Shown here one piece after another: positions 1-8,284 of a stretch of 64,000 bases of DNA. Origin of the DNA: Oscillospiraceae bacterium (GTDB taxonomy: Bacteria > Bacillota > Clostridia > Oscillospirales > Oscillospiraceae); assembly GCA_030625685.1 (NCBI GenBank), contig DAOUQJ010000012.1, positions 1 through 64,000 on the forward strand, given 5' to 3'. Each line of letters opens with the position of its first letter. Position 1 is the stretch's first letter. The notes beneath the pieces were generated by a model. That model searched no databases and was not told the DNA's origin. It saw only the letters and a list, made by a program, of their open reading frames with translations. The position numbers and the translations under genes were made by a program.

Positions 1-428
1 GTATCATAGCGGGGCTACTCATTTCTTGGCTTGGCGTGACAACGTTTCCTCCTATTATTGACAAATCTCTATCCCATTTTTCTGCACTTGTCACCCCACT
101 CGCTCTTTTATCTATAGGCGCAAATTTTCAAGGAGACAAAACCATCTCCAAATTGCCACAAGCAACCCTCGCCACATTCATCAAACTCATTTTGCTACCT
201 ATGCTCTTTTTGCCTCTGGCAGTTAATTTCGGTTTCACCGATTCAAAACTTGTAGCACTCATCATCATGTTGGGCAGCACCACAACCCCTACTTGTTATA
301 TTATGGCTAAGAACTTAGGACATGACGGAGATTTTTCTATCAGTGTCATCATTTTAACCACCATTTTATCTGCCTTCACTTTGACATTCTGGATTTTTCT
401 TATTCGCTATTTTCACTTAATTAGTTAA
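1..428 (+). CDS. AEC-family permease, C-terminal part (cut by window start)
   Basis: The reading frame is open to the first base of the window (IIAGLLISWLG precedes the track start), so this is the 3' end of a longer gene; the GTG at 36 is internal. The visible 140 residues are hydrophobic, with four or five membrane segments. They carry the pattern of auxin-efflux-carrier/malate-permease proteins: a PLALLSIGA stretch, KLILLPML, and a PTCYIMAKNLG segment near the end. Family members are inner-membrane carriers of organic anions; the substrate cannot be told from this fragment. It ends 12 bases before the aminopeptidase start, so the two genes are probably co-transcribed. Confidence 0.75.
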   Translation, partial: IIAGLLISWLGVTTFPPIIDKSLSHFSALVTPLALLSIGANFQGDKTISKLPQATLATFIKLILLPMLFLPLAVNFGFTDSKLVALIIMLGSTTTPTCYIMAKNLGHDGDFSISVIILTTILSAFTLTFWIFLIRYFHLIS

Positions 429-440
429 GGAGCTATGCCG

Positions 441-2225
441 ATGCGACATCAACTTATACAATTGCGCAAAGCAATGAAAGAACACAATATTGATGCTTAC
501 CTTATCACATCATCCGACTTTCACGGCAGTGAATACATTGGTGCCTTTTTCAAAGGGCGCGAATACGTCTCTGGCTTCACAGGTTCAGCTGGGGTCTTGC
601 TTGTATTTCAAGATTGGGCAGGACTGTGGACAGATGGTCGTTATTTTCTGCAAGCAGAATCTGAACTGGCAGGGTCTGATATCACCTTAATGAAACAAGG
701 GTTCAAAGAAACCCCATCTCTTCATCAAGTGCTCAAAGAGCGATTAACCAAAGGACAATGCTTTTCTTTTGATGGTCGCTGTGTCACAAGCAACGATGGA
801 AAACAGTTTGAAAGGGTTTTGACAGCGCTTGGCATTCGTATGCAAACGGATTGCGATCTACTCACTCAAATCTGGAAAACCCGTCCTGCCCTTTCAGCCG
901 AACCTATTTGGGAGTTGCATCAAAATTATGCAGGTTTGTCTCGCTCTGATAAAATTCAAACACTCCGTAACATGCTAAAGTCGCATAACGCCGATTACTG
1001 CATCGTTGCTTCATTGGAAGAAATTGCATGGCTTCTCAATTTGAGAGGAAATGATATCATCTATACTCCTGTTTTTCTTTCTTTTCTCATTCTCTCGCAA
1101 GATGAATTACAGTTATATGCGAATCCAGCCAGTATAAGCCCCTCAATAAAAGAAGCCTTGCAAGCAGATGGGATAACAATATTTCAATATGATGATATAT
1201 ATTCAGCGGTTTCTTCGCTCTCTTCTCCCTCTTGTATTTGGCTCGCTAGCAGTGCAAATTATACGCTCTCACAAACGCTTCCTAAAGAGTGCAAACGTAT
1301 TGACAGACCTACCCCCATTGCACATTTAAAAGCCATCAAAAACGAAACTGAAATTGAAAACATGAAACTGGTACACGTAAAAGATGGGGTAGCACAGACG
1401 AAATTTATGTACTGGCTCAAGCATCTCACCTTAGATGGCTCAGAAACTGAACTCTCCCTTGCTTCCAAGCTAGAAAATTTTCGCACAGAACAAGAAAACT
1501 ATCTGGGAGCCAGTTTTTCTCCCATAGTTGGCTTCAACGCACATGGAGCAATTGTTCATTATTCAGCAACCGAAGAGAGCAATGCACAGATTGATTCCAA
1601 TGGATTTTTACTTGTTGATACAGGCGGTCACTATCTCAATGGCACCACCGACTGTACAAGAACCTATGCCCTTGGAACCCTCAGCCAAAAACAAAAAAGT
1701 CACTATACAGCGGTATTGTGCGGTAATTTAAGCCTAGCGGATGCCTGTTTCCCAAGAGGCACAACAGGCGCACATCTTGATGTACTCGCAAGGCAACCAC
1801 TTTGGAAACTACATTTGGATTATGCACACGGCACAGGACATGGGGTATCCTATTTAACCTCTGTCCATGAAGGCCCACAACAAATATCATGCCGTGGAAA
1901 CAGACTGGGCACAGCAATGGAATCTGGCATGGTCACCTCTAATGAACCAGGCGTATATTTTGCAGGCGAATATGGCATAAGGCTTGAAAATCTACTCCTT
2001 TGCACGCAATCATCTCAAGAAACCAGTGGAGATTTTCTCAGTTTTGAAACACTCACCTTAACGCCATTTGATTTAGATGCAATTAGCAAAAAGCAAATGA
2101 GTTCAAGAGAAATTGATTTGCTCAATGCATATCATCAAATGGTCTTTGAAAAAATTTCTCCGTATTTGACAGAGGAAGAAACGAAATGGCTCAGCGTGGC
2201 CACGCGTCCACTTTGCTTTGATTAA
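441..2225 (+). CDS. Xaa-Pro aminopeptidase, M24B family (aminopeptidase P-like)
   Basis: A cytoplasmic dinuclear-metal peptidase that removes an N-terminal residue preceding proline. At about 594 aa it is the long form, with two creatinase-type N-terminal domains before the pita-bread catalytic domain. The metal ligands are all visible: Asp in LLVDTGG, Asp in GTTDCTRTY, His in HGTGHGVS, Glu in TSNEPGVY and Glu in GIRLENLL. The track starts at ATG 435, only 2 bases after AAGGAG; the ATG at 441 (MRHQLIQLRK) has an 8-base spacing and is the better start. Closely follows the permease gene, and the channel gene starts about 20 bases after it. Confidence 0.9.
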   Translation: MRHQLIQLRKAMKEHNIDAYLITSSDFHGSEYIGAFFKGREYVSGFTGSAGVLLVFQDWAGLWTDGRYFLQAESELAGSDITLMKQGFKETPSLHQVLKERLTKGQCFSFDGRCVTSNDGKQFERVLTALGIRMQTDCDLLTQIWKTRPALSAEPIWELHQNYAGLSRSDKIQTLRNMLKSHNADYCIVASLEEIAWLLNLRGNDIIYTPVFLSFLILSQDELQLYANPASISPSIKEALQADGITIFQYDDIYSAVSSLSSPSCIWLASSANYTLSQTLPKECKRIDRPTPIAHLKAIKNETEIENMKLVHVKDGVAQTKFMYWLKHLTLDGSETELSLASKLENFRTEQENYLGASFSPIVGFNAHGAIVHYSATEESNAQIDSNGFLLVDTGGHYLNGTTDCTRTYALGTLSQKQKSHYTAVLCGNLSLADACFPRGTTGAHLDVLARQPLWKLHLDYAHGTGHGVSYLTSVHEGPQQISCRGNRLGTAMESGMVTSNEPGVYFAGEYGIRLENLLLCTQSSQETSGDFLSFETLTLTPFDLDAISKKQMSSREIDLLNAYHQMVFEKISPYLTEEETKWLSVATRPLCFD

Positions 2226-2247
2226 TTGATTAAATGTGGTGATACAA

Positions 2248-3120
2248 TTGAACGAATTCAAAAAGCAAGTCTTTTATGTCTTGCAACCATCTAAAAAAGG
2301 AAATGATTTGAGCAAATTTATTGACATTTTTCTCATCTTTATTATCCTTCTCAACACCTGTATTGTCTACTCCTATACGTTTCCTCTTTCAGAATCTTTA
2401 CTAGACACACTATCTAAGATTGAAGTGTTTTCTGTGATCATCTTCACCTTAGAGTATCTACTACGCCTTTGGACAGCAGATGTATTTTATAACTATATGC
2501 CTGCTTGGCGTGCAAGACGCGCCTATGCATTCTCGCTATTAGCTGCCATTGACTTACTCGCAGTGCTTCCGTTTTACCTTCCCATGGTGTTTCCGGTCGA
2601 TTTGACTGTCTTAAAACTGTTTACAATATTCCGCTTTTTCCAAATTTTCAAATTGACTCGTTACACCTCATCCATGCGAAATATCGGTCTAGTTTTAAGA
2701 CGAAAAGCTTCACAGCTCATCACTTCGATTCTTGTCATCGGCATGATTATCACCATCGTATCACTGATTATGTATCATATTGAACACGATGCTCAACCAG
2801 ACAAATTTGAAAGTGCGTTTTCTGGTATGTGGTGGGCAATTTCTACATTGACCACCGTAGGCTATGGAGACATTTATCCCATCACCACTTTTGGGCGCTT
2901 TATGGCAGGCATCATATCCTTCCTTGGCATCGGATTTGTTGCTGTCCCAACGGCTATCATTAGCTCTGGTTTCATTGAACAAATGAACACCAAACGAAAT
3001 ACACGTAGAAAAATCAAAGAATACCACTACTGTCCACATTGTGGAAAGCCACTCTCCGATGAACAAGAACTCATCGTCTCTCCGCCCATGCAAACCGAAA
3101 CTCCAGAATTAAAAAAATAA
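2248..3120 (+). CDS. Voltage-gated-like potassium channel (six-TM, Kch/KvAP type)
   Basis: A membrane K+ channel subunit of about 290 aa. The sequence shows six hydrophobic segments, a modestly basic S4-like stretch (FRFFQIFKLTRY), a pore helix and the selectivity filter TTVGYGD, followed by S6. The short cytoplasmic tail contains one CPHCGKPL knuckle, half of a zinc-ribbon motif. The start is uncertain: the track uses GTG 2236 with no ribosome site, while TTG 2248 lies 5 bases after GGTGA and fits better. It follows the aminopeptidase by about 20 bases on the same strand and is followed by a strong terminator. Confidence 0.85.
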   Translation: MNEFKKQVFYVLQPSKKGNDLSKFIDIFLIFIILLNTCIVYSYTFPLSESLLDTLSKIEVFSVIIFTLEYLLRLWTADVFYNYMPAWRARRAYAFSLLAAIDLLAVLPFYLPMVFPVDLTVLKLFTIFRFFQIFKLTRYTSSMRNIGLVLRRKASQLITSILVIGMIITIVSLIMYHIEHDAQPDKFESAFSGMWWAISTLTTVGYGDIYPITTFGRFMAGIISFLGIGFVAVPTAIISSGFIEQMNTKRNTRRKIKEYHYCPHCGKPLSDEQELIVSPPMQTETPELKK

Positions 3121-3254
3121 TAGCAGTACATACTCTAACCTAAATTACCTGCTGTCACGCTTTTGGATTTCTACTATTAGAATAACAAAAGCCTGCTTCC
3201 AAAACAAAGAATGCAAACGTTTATTGACTGAAAACATCTAATTCACATATTAAG

Positions 3255-3283
3255 AAGACTGGCAAACATTTGCCAGTCTTTTT
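3255..3283 (+). terminator. Rho-independent terminator after the K+ channel gene
   Basis: A 12-bp perfect stem (AAGACTGGCAAA / TTTGCCAGTCTT) with a CA loop, followed by a T run on the plus strand. It separates the plus-strand trio from the converging histidine kinase gene. Confidence 0.85.
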
Positions 3284-3289
3284 ATTTTC

Positions 3290-4702
3290 TCATTCAAGAG
3301 TCTTATTTTGCAGCGAACTCTTAGGTAAGTGCATTTCAAACACAGCGCCACTGTTTTCCCTACGATTGAGGATAGAAAGTGAGCCATGATGCCGCTTCAA
3401 TATCTCAGCCACAATGGATAGTCCAATGCCACTGCCATCACTTTTTTCCTTCGCAAGACCATTTGTCAAATTGCGAAGGCTCGCTTCATCAAACCCTTTT
3501 CCATTGTCTGCTATGATTATTTGAAGTTCACCCTCCGTTTCAAGCACTTTGATTTCAACTAAGTCCTTTGTATATTTGATGCAATTTGAAAGCAAATTTA
3601 CAATTGCCCGATATATTTTATCATAGTCCAGTTCTAATGCTTTAGTTGGATGCGGCTCATAAAAAATATCAATATCTTTGAGTATTGCAATGCTCTCAAC
3701 ACTGCGAATCGCATCTTCAATCACTTCACCAACATGGCATTCTTGAAAGTCATATACTTCAATATTACTCTCTAACTTACTCAAAAAGATAATATCTTCC
3801 GTCAGTTTTTTAATTCGCAAACTCTCGTTCATAATAATATCAAGCACTTCATCTTGGTTCGTAAAAACGCCTGATTTAAGCCCTTCTGCATATCCATAAA
3901 TTGAAGTGAGTGGCGTTTTCATTTCATGAGAAACATGTCTGAAAAACTTCACTTGTTCTTCATCATGTCGCTTAAGGCTACTTGCCATTTCATCAACCGC
4001 AATGGATAATTCTTCGATTTCATCTCCTGTGTGCGCGATGAATCTCTCCGAAAAGTCCTGTTTGGCATATTGGCGTGTGAGTGCAGTCACTGTATTGATT
4101 GGATCTGTGATTTTTTTAGAAAACCGTTGCATCACAACAATTGAGATTCCACCCAGTAGAATGATAATCAAAATCAGTGCTGCAATATACTTTGCGATGA
4201 GATTCTGCACACTATCGAGTGGCACGAGTGATATGGCAATACTTTTTGGGATATCTAGATTTCTCACATTTGACACCTCGCTCATCGTTGCCAAATATGT
4301 TTTACCATTCAATACAATATGTACCACCTCATCATCTTGCTTACTCATTTCTCGCATCAAAGCGATAATGTCAGCTGGAGCCTTGAAATCTTCATTATTG
4401 ATAGAGGTAAGTTCATACGCACTCATCTTTTCATTCCATACAAATACCATACTTGTGCTTTCTGTTAAATTATCAAACATCCAAGGCTTTGAAGAAATTT
4501 TATCTACCACTTCTAAATTAGTCCGATTGCGTAATAGTGCCACTCTATGGACTGATTTATTTTCAATGAGCAGTTGCTCTCCTAAACTCTCGTTCATATA
4601 ATTTTTTAATATCACCGAAACCACAATGCAAAATACACTCAATGCAATAACCAAGATCATGGAATTTACCGTAATAAGTTTTCGATTGAGTTTATTTTTC
4701 AT
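3290..4702 (-). CDS. Sensor histidine kinase (two TM, HAMP, HisKA, HATPase)
   Basis: Membrane sensor kinase of about 470 aa. An N-terminal TM helix (about 13-35) and a second near 170-195 enclose an extracytoplasmic sensor domain of roughly 130 aa. A HAMP linker follows, then the H-box SHEMKTPLTS with phospho-acceptor His near 259. The ATPase boxes are N (NLLSNCIKY), G1 (ADNGKGFD) and G2 (GSGIGLSIV). The track begins at GTG 4711, but those bases form the AGGTGA ribosome site; ATG 4702 lies 5 bases after it. The start overlaps the end of the response-regulator gene by 11 bases, so the pair is translationally coupled. Its likely output gene is the secreted repeat protein upstream. Confidence 0.92.
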   Translation of the reverse strand: MKNKLNRKLITVNSMILVIALSVFCIVVSVILKNYMNESLGEQLLIENKSVHRVALLRNRTNLEVVDKISSKPWMFDNLTESTSMVFVWNEKMSAYELTSINNEDFKAPADIIALMREMSKQDDEVVHIVLNGKTYLATMSEVSNVRNLDIPKSIAISLVPLDSVQNLIAKYIAALILIIILLGGISIVVMQRFSKKITDPINTVTALTRQYAKQDFSERFIAHTGDEIEELSIAVDEMASSLKRHDEEQVKFFRHVSHEMKTPLTSIYGYAEGLKSGVFTNQDEVLDIIMNESLRIKKLTEDIIFLSKLESNIEVYDFQECHVGEVIEDAIRSVESIAILKDIDIFYEPHPTKALELDYDKIYRAIVNLLSNCIKYTKDLVEIKVLETEGELQIIIADNGKGFDEASLRNLTNGLAKEKSDGSGIGLSIVAEILKRHHGSLSILNRRENSGAVFEMHLPKSSLQNKTLE

Positions 4703-5390
4703 TTGAATCACCTATTTTATACCCATATCCCCACACCGTCTGAATTTGACAGGCGGAGCCAATTTCAATCATTTTCTTTCTTAGGCGTTTTATCATGTGA
4801 TCTACTTGTCTTGAATCTCCATAATAATCATATCCCCAAATGCGATCTAAAATATTGTCCCTAGAAAATGCAATATTTATATTCTCTAAAAACAACTCTA
4901 ATAAATCAAACTCTTTGGAAGTCGTCTTAAGGAGCTCTCCATCAATATGTACTTCACGTGTCCTTTTATTGAGAGACAAATCCAAGCAAACCAAAGAATC
5001 GGCATCCGCAACTGGATCCGTTTTCTGCGATTCTAACCGTCTGAATAAATTTTTGATTTTTGCCAACAATTCTCGAAAACTAATGGGTTTTGAAATATAG
5101 TCATCACTACCCAACTCAAGCCCAAGCACTCTGTCAATTTCATCGTTGTTCGCTGAAATCATAAAAACTGGCACCATACTGCGCAGTCGGATTTCACGGC
5201 ATAAATCATAGCCACCCATCTCTGGCATTGCAATATCAGTGATAATTAAATCACAAGGCTTTTCAAAAAAACGATCCAAGAGCATTTGCCCATTCGAAAA
5301 CGTTTCAACCGTATATCCTGCATTTTCAATATGACTTTTGAGAAGTGTACAAATATTTTTGTCGTCATCTGCTACATAAATCAGTTTCAT
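4692..5390 (-). CDS. Response regulator, OmpR/PhoB family
   Basis: Cytoplasmic transcription factor of 232 aa. The receiver domain has the acidic pocket VADDDKN, phospho-acceptor Asp52 in LIITDIAMPEMGG, the SAN position in MISAN and the Lys in DDYISKPIS. A winged-helix domain ends in VDHMIKRLRKKM and VWGYGYKIG. The track start at 5477 adds 29 residues that translate the leader; ATG 5390 follows AAAGGTG at 7 bases. It overlaps the kinase gene by 11 bases. OmpR/PhoB regulators bind direct repeats of 10-11 bp, which is exactly what is found in front of the neighbouring secreted-protein gene. Confidence 0.93.
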   Translation of the reverse strand: MKLIYVADDDKNICTLLKSHIENAGYTVETFSNGQMLLDRFFEKPCDLIITDIAMPEMGGYDLCREIRLRSMVPVFMISANNDEIDRVLGLELGSDDYISKPISFRELLAKIKNLFRRLESQKTDPVADADSLVCLDLSLNKRTREVHIDGELLKTTSKEFDLLELFLENINIAFSRDNILDRIWGYDYYGDSRQVDHMIKRLRKKMIEIGSACQIQTVWGYGYKIGDSNEK

Positions 5391-5411
5391 CTCAAACACC
5401 TTTTTATTTTG

Positions 5412-5417
5412 ATTATA
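5412..5417 (-). promoter_or_regulatory. -10 element for the response regulator/kinase operon
   Basis: Minus strand reads TATAAT about 22 bases before the ATG, right after the terminator of the upstream gene. No good -35 is visible at 16-18 bases (a T-rich stretch lies there). Confidence 0.45.
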
Positions 5418-5433
5418 GCATATCCCTCTTCTG

Positions 5434-5466
5434 AAAAAAACTGTCCGCATTTCTAGCGGACAGTTT
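5434..5466 (-). terminator. Rho-independent terminator of the secreted repeat-protein gene
   Basis: An 11-bp perfect stem (AAACTGTCCGC / GCGGACAGTTT) with a 7-base loop and a run of seven T on the minus strand, starting about 12 bases after the stop codon. It sits between the repeat-protein gene and the two-component genes, so the regulator pair needs its own promoter or read-through. Confidence 0.9.
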
Positions 5467-5477
5467 CCTCTTGGCAA

Positions 5478-6305
5478 TTAGATTTCGTTTCTTTTAGTAG
5501 CTCCATCATCTACTGCTCTTTGCACACGATGCATCATTCCTTTGCCTTCCTCTAAGCGCACTTGTCTTGCTTCCCATTTAGCTTCAAATTCTTCCTGTGA
5601 GATTCCATTTTCTTGCGCGATTTCCCACATGACTTCTTTCATCATTTCATGTCTTTCTTCACGCTCTAACTCTCTGTATTCTTCAATCGTCATGCCAAGT
5701 TCTTCCGCTTCTTGTACTCTTTGCTCATGCAAATAAGTTTTATACTCTTCCATTGTCATTCCGAGTTCTTCTGCTTCACTTTCTATTTGAGCGCGTTGTT
5801 CTTCTCTAATTTCTGACATAGCCTGTTTCATTTGGTCACGTGCTTCCTCAATTTGCGCTCTGTATTCTTCAACAGTCAGACCAAGTTCTGCAGCTTTACT
5901 TTCCATTTGCTCTTGTCTTTCCGCTTTGAATTCTTCGACTGTCAAGCCAAGTTCTTCTGCTTTACTTTCAATGTTTTCTCGAATTTCCCCATTGCGTTTT
6001 TCGCCATTAACAAGCATATGGTTCATTTTTTCTTTCATTTGCTCTTGTCTCTGTGCTTGAAATTCCTCAACCGTCATGCCTAGTTCAGCTGCTTTAGCTT
6101 CAATTTCTTCCTGCATTTTTGCTTTTACTTCATCCACTGTGATGCCAAGTTCATCCGCTTTTTGTTCAATTCTTTGCATTTGTTCTATGCCGAAGTTTCG
6201 CTCACGAGTTGCAGTGTCCACATTGTTTGCTGTTGTTGCAGAAGCAGAAATAGCAGTTGCTCCTACCAATACACATGTCATTGCCAATACGCCTAGTTTT
6301 TTCAT
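5478..6305 (-). CDS. Secreted, highly charged repeat protein (seven ELGxTxEE repeats)
   Basis: 275 aa with a cleavable signal peptide (MKKLGVLAMTCVLVGATAISASA). The mature part is Glu/Gln/Lys-rich and predicted all-helical. Seven imperfect 14-residue repeats of the form KAxELGxTVEEFKA lie near residues 49, 71, 115, 137, 177, 199 and 229, with spacers of variable length. No cysteine or catalytic motif is seen in the mature part. The start is firm: GAAAGGAG precedes the ATG. It is preceded by an array of four 11-bp direct repeats and followed by a two-component system, so it is probably that system's target and may feed back on its sensor. A role like CpxP/Spy chaperones is an analogy only; I do not recognise the family for certain. 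Confidence 0.8.
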   Translation of the reverse strand: MKKLGVLAMTCVLVGATAISASATTANNVDTATRERNFGIEQMQRIEQKADELGITVDEVKAKMQEEIEAKAAELGMTVEEFQAQRQEQMKEKMNHMLVNGEKRNGEIRENIESKAEELGLTVEEFKAERQEQMESKAAELGLTVEEYRAQIEEARDQMKQAMSEIREEQRAQIESEAEELGMTMEEYKTYLHEQRVQEAEELGMTIEEYRELEREERHEMMKEVMWEIAQENGISQEEFEAKWEARQVRLEEGKGMMHRVQRAVDDGATKRNEI

Positions 6306-6352
6306 AATAATTCTCCTTTCAATTGTCTTAAAACTATCTTTAAGATGTGTTT

Positions 6353-6358
6353 AGTATA
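6353..6358 (-). promoter_or_regulatory. -10 element of the repeat-protein gene
   Basis: Minus strand TATACT, 48 bases before the ATG. No recognisable -35 hexamer; its position is taken by the 11-bp repeat array, the usual layout of a response-regulator-activated promoter. Confidence 0.55.
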
Positions 6359-6365
6359 GAAGAAA

Positions 6366-6409
6366 ATTATGGCATCTTTATGCGGTATATATGGCAATTT
6401 TGTGGCAAA
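6366..6409 (-). promoter_or_regulatory. Tandem 4 x 11-bp direct repeats, predicted response-regulator box
   Basis: On the minus strand four consecutive 11-mers read TTTGCCACAAA, ATTGCCATATA, TACCGCATAAA and GATGCCATAAT. The GCCA (once CGCA) core recurs every 11 bases, one helical turn. The array ends 7 bases before the -10 element. The PhoB/OmpR family is known to bind such head-to-tail half-sites, and a regulator of that family is encoded about 1 kb downstream. Confidence 0.65.
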
Positions 6410-6413
6410 TGCT

Positions 6414-6461
6414 AAAAAACTTCATTTTCAATCGTACGAAACTTTGAAAAGAAGTTTTTTT
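6414..6461 (-). terminator. Terminator after the HAD phosphatase gene
   Basis: Long hairpin on the minus strand: AAAAAACTTC and TTTTCAA pair with TTGAAAA and GAAGTTTTTT around one bulged T and a 12-base loop, ending in T residues. It begins about 10 bases after the phosphatase stop codon. Confidence 0.7.
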
Positions 6462-6471
6462 AACTACCGCT

Positions 6472-7173
6472 TTATTTCATTTTGATATCTTTGAGTTTAG
6501 TATAAAGCACTTTATATTCTTTTTCATTTGCAATTTCCAAAAGCTTATCATCTGGATTGACGCAGATGGGCATTCCCACCAAATCTAAAATTGGCATGTC
6601 GTAATAACTATCTGCATAAGCAACACTGCTTTGAAAATTAATATCATCGAAGTGCTCTTTGAAACGAATCGCTTTCATTTCATTTTGAATGATTTCCATA
6701 TCTACCGAAAAATCAAGCATCTCTTTGCTATCCACTGTCTTATAACTCAGTTCGCTTCCAATCACAAAATGGATACCAATTTCTTTTATCATATATTCTA
6801 GGAGCTCTCTATAGTTTCCAGAAAGTAGCACTGTATAATAGCCCTTGCTTTTCACTTTTTCCAATTCACGCAAAATCTCTTCATCCAATATACGCGCAAA
6901 TTCTTTCCCTGCATAAGAAAAAAAAGAGTCAATTGTCTCTCTATCATAAGATTTTAATGTATAAGTTAAATCATCAAACGCCTCTTTGCTAAATTGTTCT
7001 TTCGAATAACTCGATATCAACTTATATTTGACTATCTTCATTGCGATTTTAAAATATGCCTTTCGCAATATTCTAGGTTCGTTGAAAAACTCCTTGTGAT
7101 ACTGTAAAAATTTCGGTCCAAAGTCATGTGGCAACAGTGTCCCATTAAAATCGAATATTGCTACTTTTTGCAT
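6472..7173 (-). CDS. HAD-superfamily phosphatase (subfamily IB-like)
   Basis: 233 aa cytoplasmic hydrolase. Motif I is FDFNGTLLPHD near residue 8, motif II is VLLSGNYREL near 118, and the C-terminal acidic motif is VAYADSYYDMPIL. The cap domain between motifs I and II is helical, as in SerB-like enzymes. The second acidic residue of motif I (normally DxD) is Asn here, which removes the usual general acid; DFNGT variants occur in the superfamily but their activity is less certain. ATG 7173 follows GAGGAGAC. It stands as a single gene between its own terminator and the SorC-type regulator; the substrate cannot be inferred. Confidence 0.8.
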   Translation of the reverse strand: MQKVAIFDFNGTLLPHDFGPKFLQYHKEFFNEPRILRKAYFKIAMKIVKYKLISSYSKEQFSKEAFDDLTYTLKSYDRETIDSFFSYAGKEFARILDEEILRELEKVKSKGYYTVLLSGNYRELLEYMIKEIGIHFVIGSELSYKTVDSKEMLDFSVDMEIIQNEMKAIRFKEHFDDINFQSSVAYADSYYDMPILDLVGMPICVNPDDKLLEIANEKEYKVLYTKLKDIKMK

Positions 7174-7267
7174 TTTTGTCTCCTCGTCTAACTTAACTTC
7201 AAATTAATTCTGTAAGGAACGCCTCTTTTATACTCGAACTAATTCGAACCATATCGCCCCAAAATAC

Positions 7268-8191
7268 TTACACAATTTGTTCTGCAGTTTGTCTATCTGT
7301 CAAAAGAATATCAATATATCCACTTTTGAGCGTGGCTTGTATGGCTTTTGCTTTGGCATCTCCAATTGCGACTGCAATGGTTTTTGAATTCTTCAGTTTT
7401 TCGAGTGGTAATCCTATCACACGATTGGAGTGTTTCGAATACACTATATCTCCATCCTTATTGATATAAGAAGCTCCACAAGCCGCAACAACACCTAGAA
7501 ATTTGAGTTCTTTCAAATCTTGTTCCGTCAACAAATTTTCTGTGTCGTAATTTATCAACGCTTCAATATTTGTGATACCCACAAAACTGACTTGGGACTG
7601 TTCAGCTTTTTTGAGTATCTCAGAAATGGATGGTTCTTTTTTGAGACCATCTGCCGTTTCAGCCGACTGCACAAAAGCTGGTGCATTGAGCTGAAAATAT
7701 TGCCCATTGGTCTTTTTGGCAAAGTTTACAGCAATTTGATTGGCGTGCCAATCTGCGCCATTAGTGCCCAATCCACCGATCATTGGAATAAACGACAATC
7801 CTCTTTTATCTATCAGATTAATCCTCTTGACTACCTCTCCTATTGAATACCCTGTCATAATTCCAACGGAAGCATTTTCTGGAATATAGGCATTGATATG
7901 CGAGGCAACACTCGCATAAAAATCAACATTCCCATTAAAGCTGTTATCAAATACAACAACATCAGAAATCTGATATTGCCTCAAAACTTCATCTTCCAAA
8001 TCCCCTTCATATGGATGCGGATTTTTCACTTGAATAGTGACAATATTATGGTCTTTAGCATAAGCCAATATACGACTAACCTGCGGACGTGAAATAAGAA
8101 GCCGCTTTGATATCTCCTTTTGGCTCAATCGTTCAATATAATATAATTTACATACCTTTACGATGATTCTCTGATTATCAATGATAGACAT
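7268..8191 (-). CDS. SorC/DeoR-type sugar-binding transcriptional regulator
   Basis: 307 aa. An N-terminal helix-turn-helix (LSQKEISKRLLISRPQVSRIL, residues about 22-42) is followed by a SorC-type sugar-phosphate-binding domain, with GIMTGYSIGEVV and the terminal LLTDRQTAEQIV typical of the family. Members normally sense a phosphorylated sugar and control a nearby catabolic operon, but no sugar pathway lies next to it here. The only upstream gene on the strand is the NADH oxidase/rhodanese fusion, separated by a perfect palindrome. GAGAGG lies 5 bases before the ATG. Confidence 0.85.
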   Translation of the reverse strand: MSIIDNQRIIVKVCKLYYIERLSQKEISKRLLISRPQVSRILAYAKDHNIVTIQVKNPHPYEGDLEDEVLRQYQISDVVVFDNSFNGNVDFYASVASHINAYIPENASVGIMTGYSIGEVVKRINLIDKRGLSFIPMIGGLGTNGADWHANQIAVNFAKKTNGQYFQLNAPAFVQSAETADGLKKEPSISEILKKAEQSQVSFVGITNIEALINYDTENLLTEQDLKELKFLGVVAACGASYINKDGDIVYSKHSNRVIGLPLEKLKNSKTIAVAIGDAKAKAIQATLKSGYIDILLTDRQTAEQIV

Positions 8192-8231
8192 AAAAACCTC
8201 TCAATGTGTGCATCATATTTCTTATAACACT

Positions 8232-8260
8232 ATAATACCATAATTTTCTTTTTTACGCAA
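8232..8260 (-). promoter_or_regulatory. Promoter of the SorC-type regulator gene
   Basis: Minus strand TTGCGT, 17-base spacer, TATTAT, with the -10 about 40 bases before the ATG. The palindrome at 8285-8334 lies just upstream of the -35. Confidence 0.55.
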
Positions 8261-8284
8261 AAATGTAAACTTTGAGCTTCATTC

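Noticed and set aside
4002-4601. 199-aa plus-strand ORF inside the histidine kinase gene
   Set aside because: Antisense to a well-supported kinase; no ribosome site or family resemblance.
5478-6305. Repeated DNA that might suggest a CRISPR array
   Set aside because: Repeats are in frame, imperfect and irregularly spaced; they reflect protein repeats. No cas genes are present.
5542-6354. Plus-strand ORFs (64, 83, 92 aa) opposite the secreted repeat protein
   Set aside because: They are antisense shadows of a repetitive, biased gene; none has a ribosome site.
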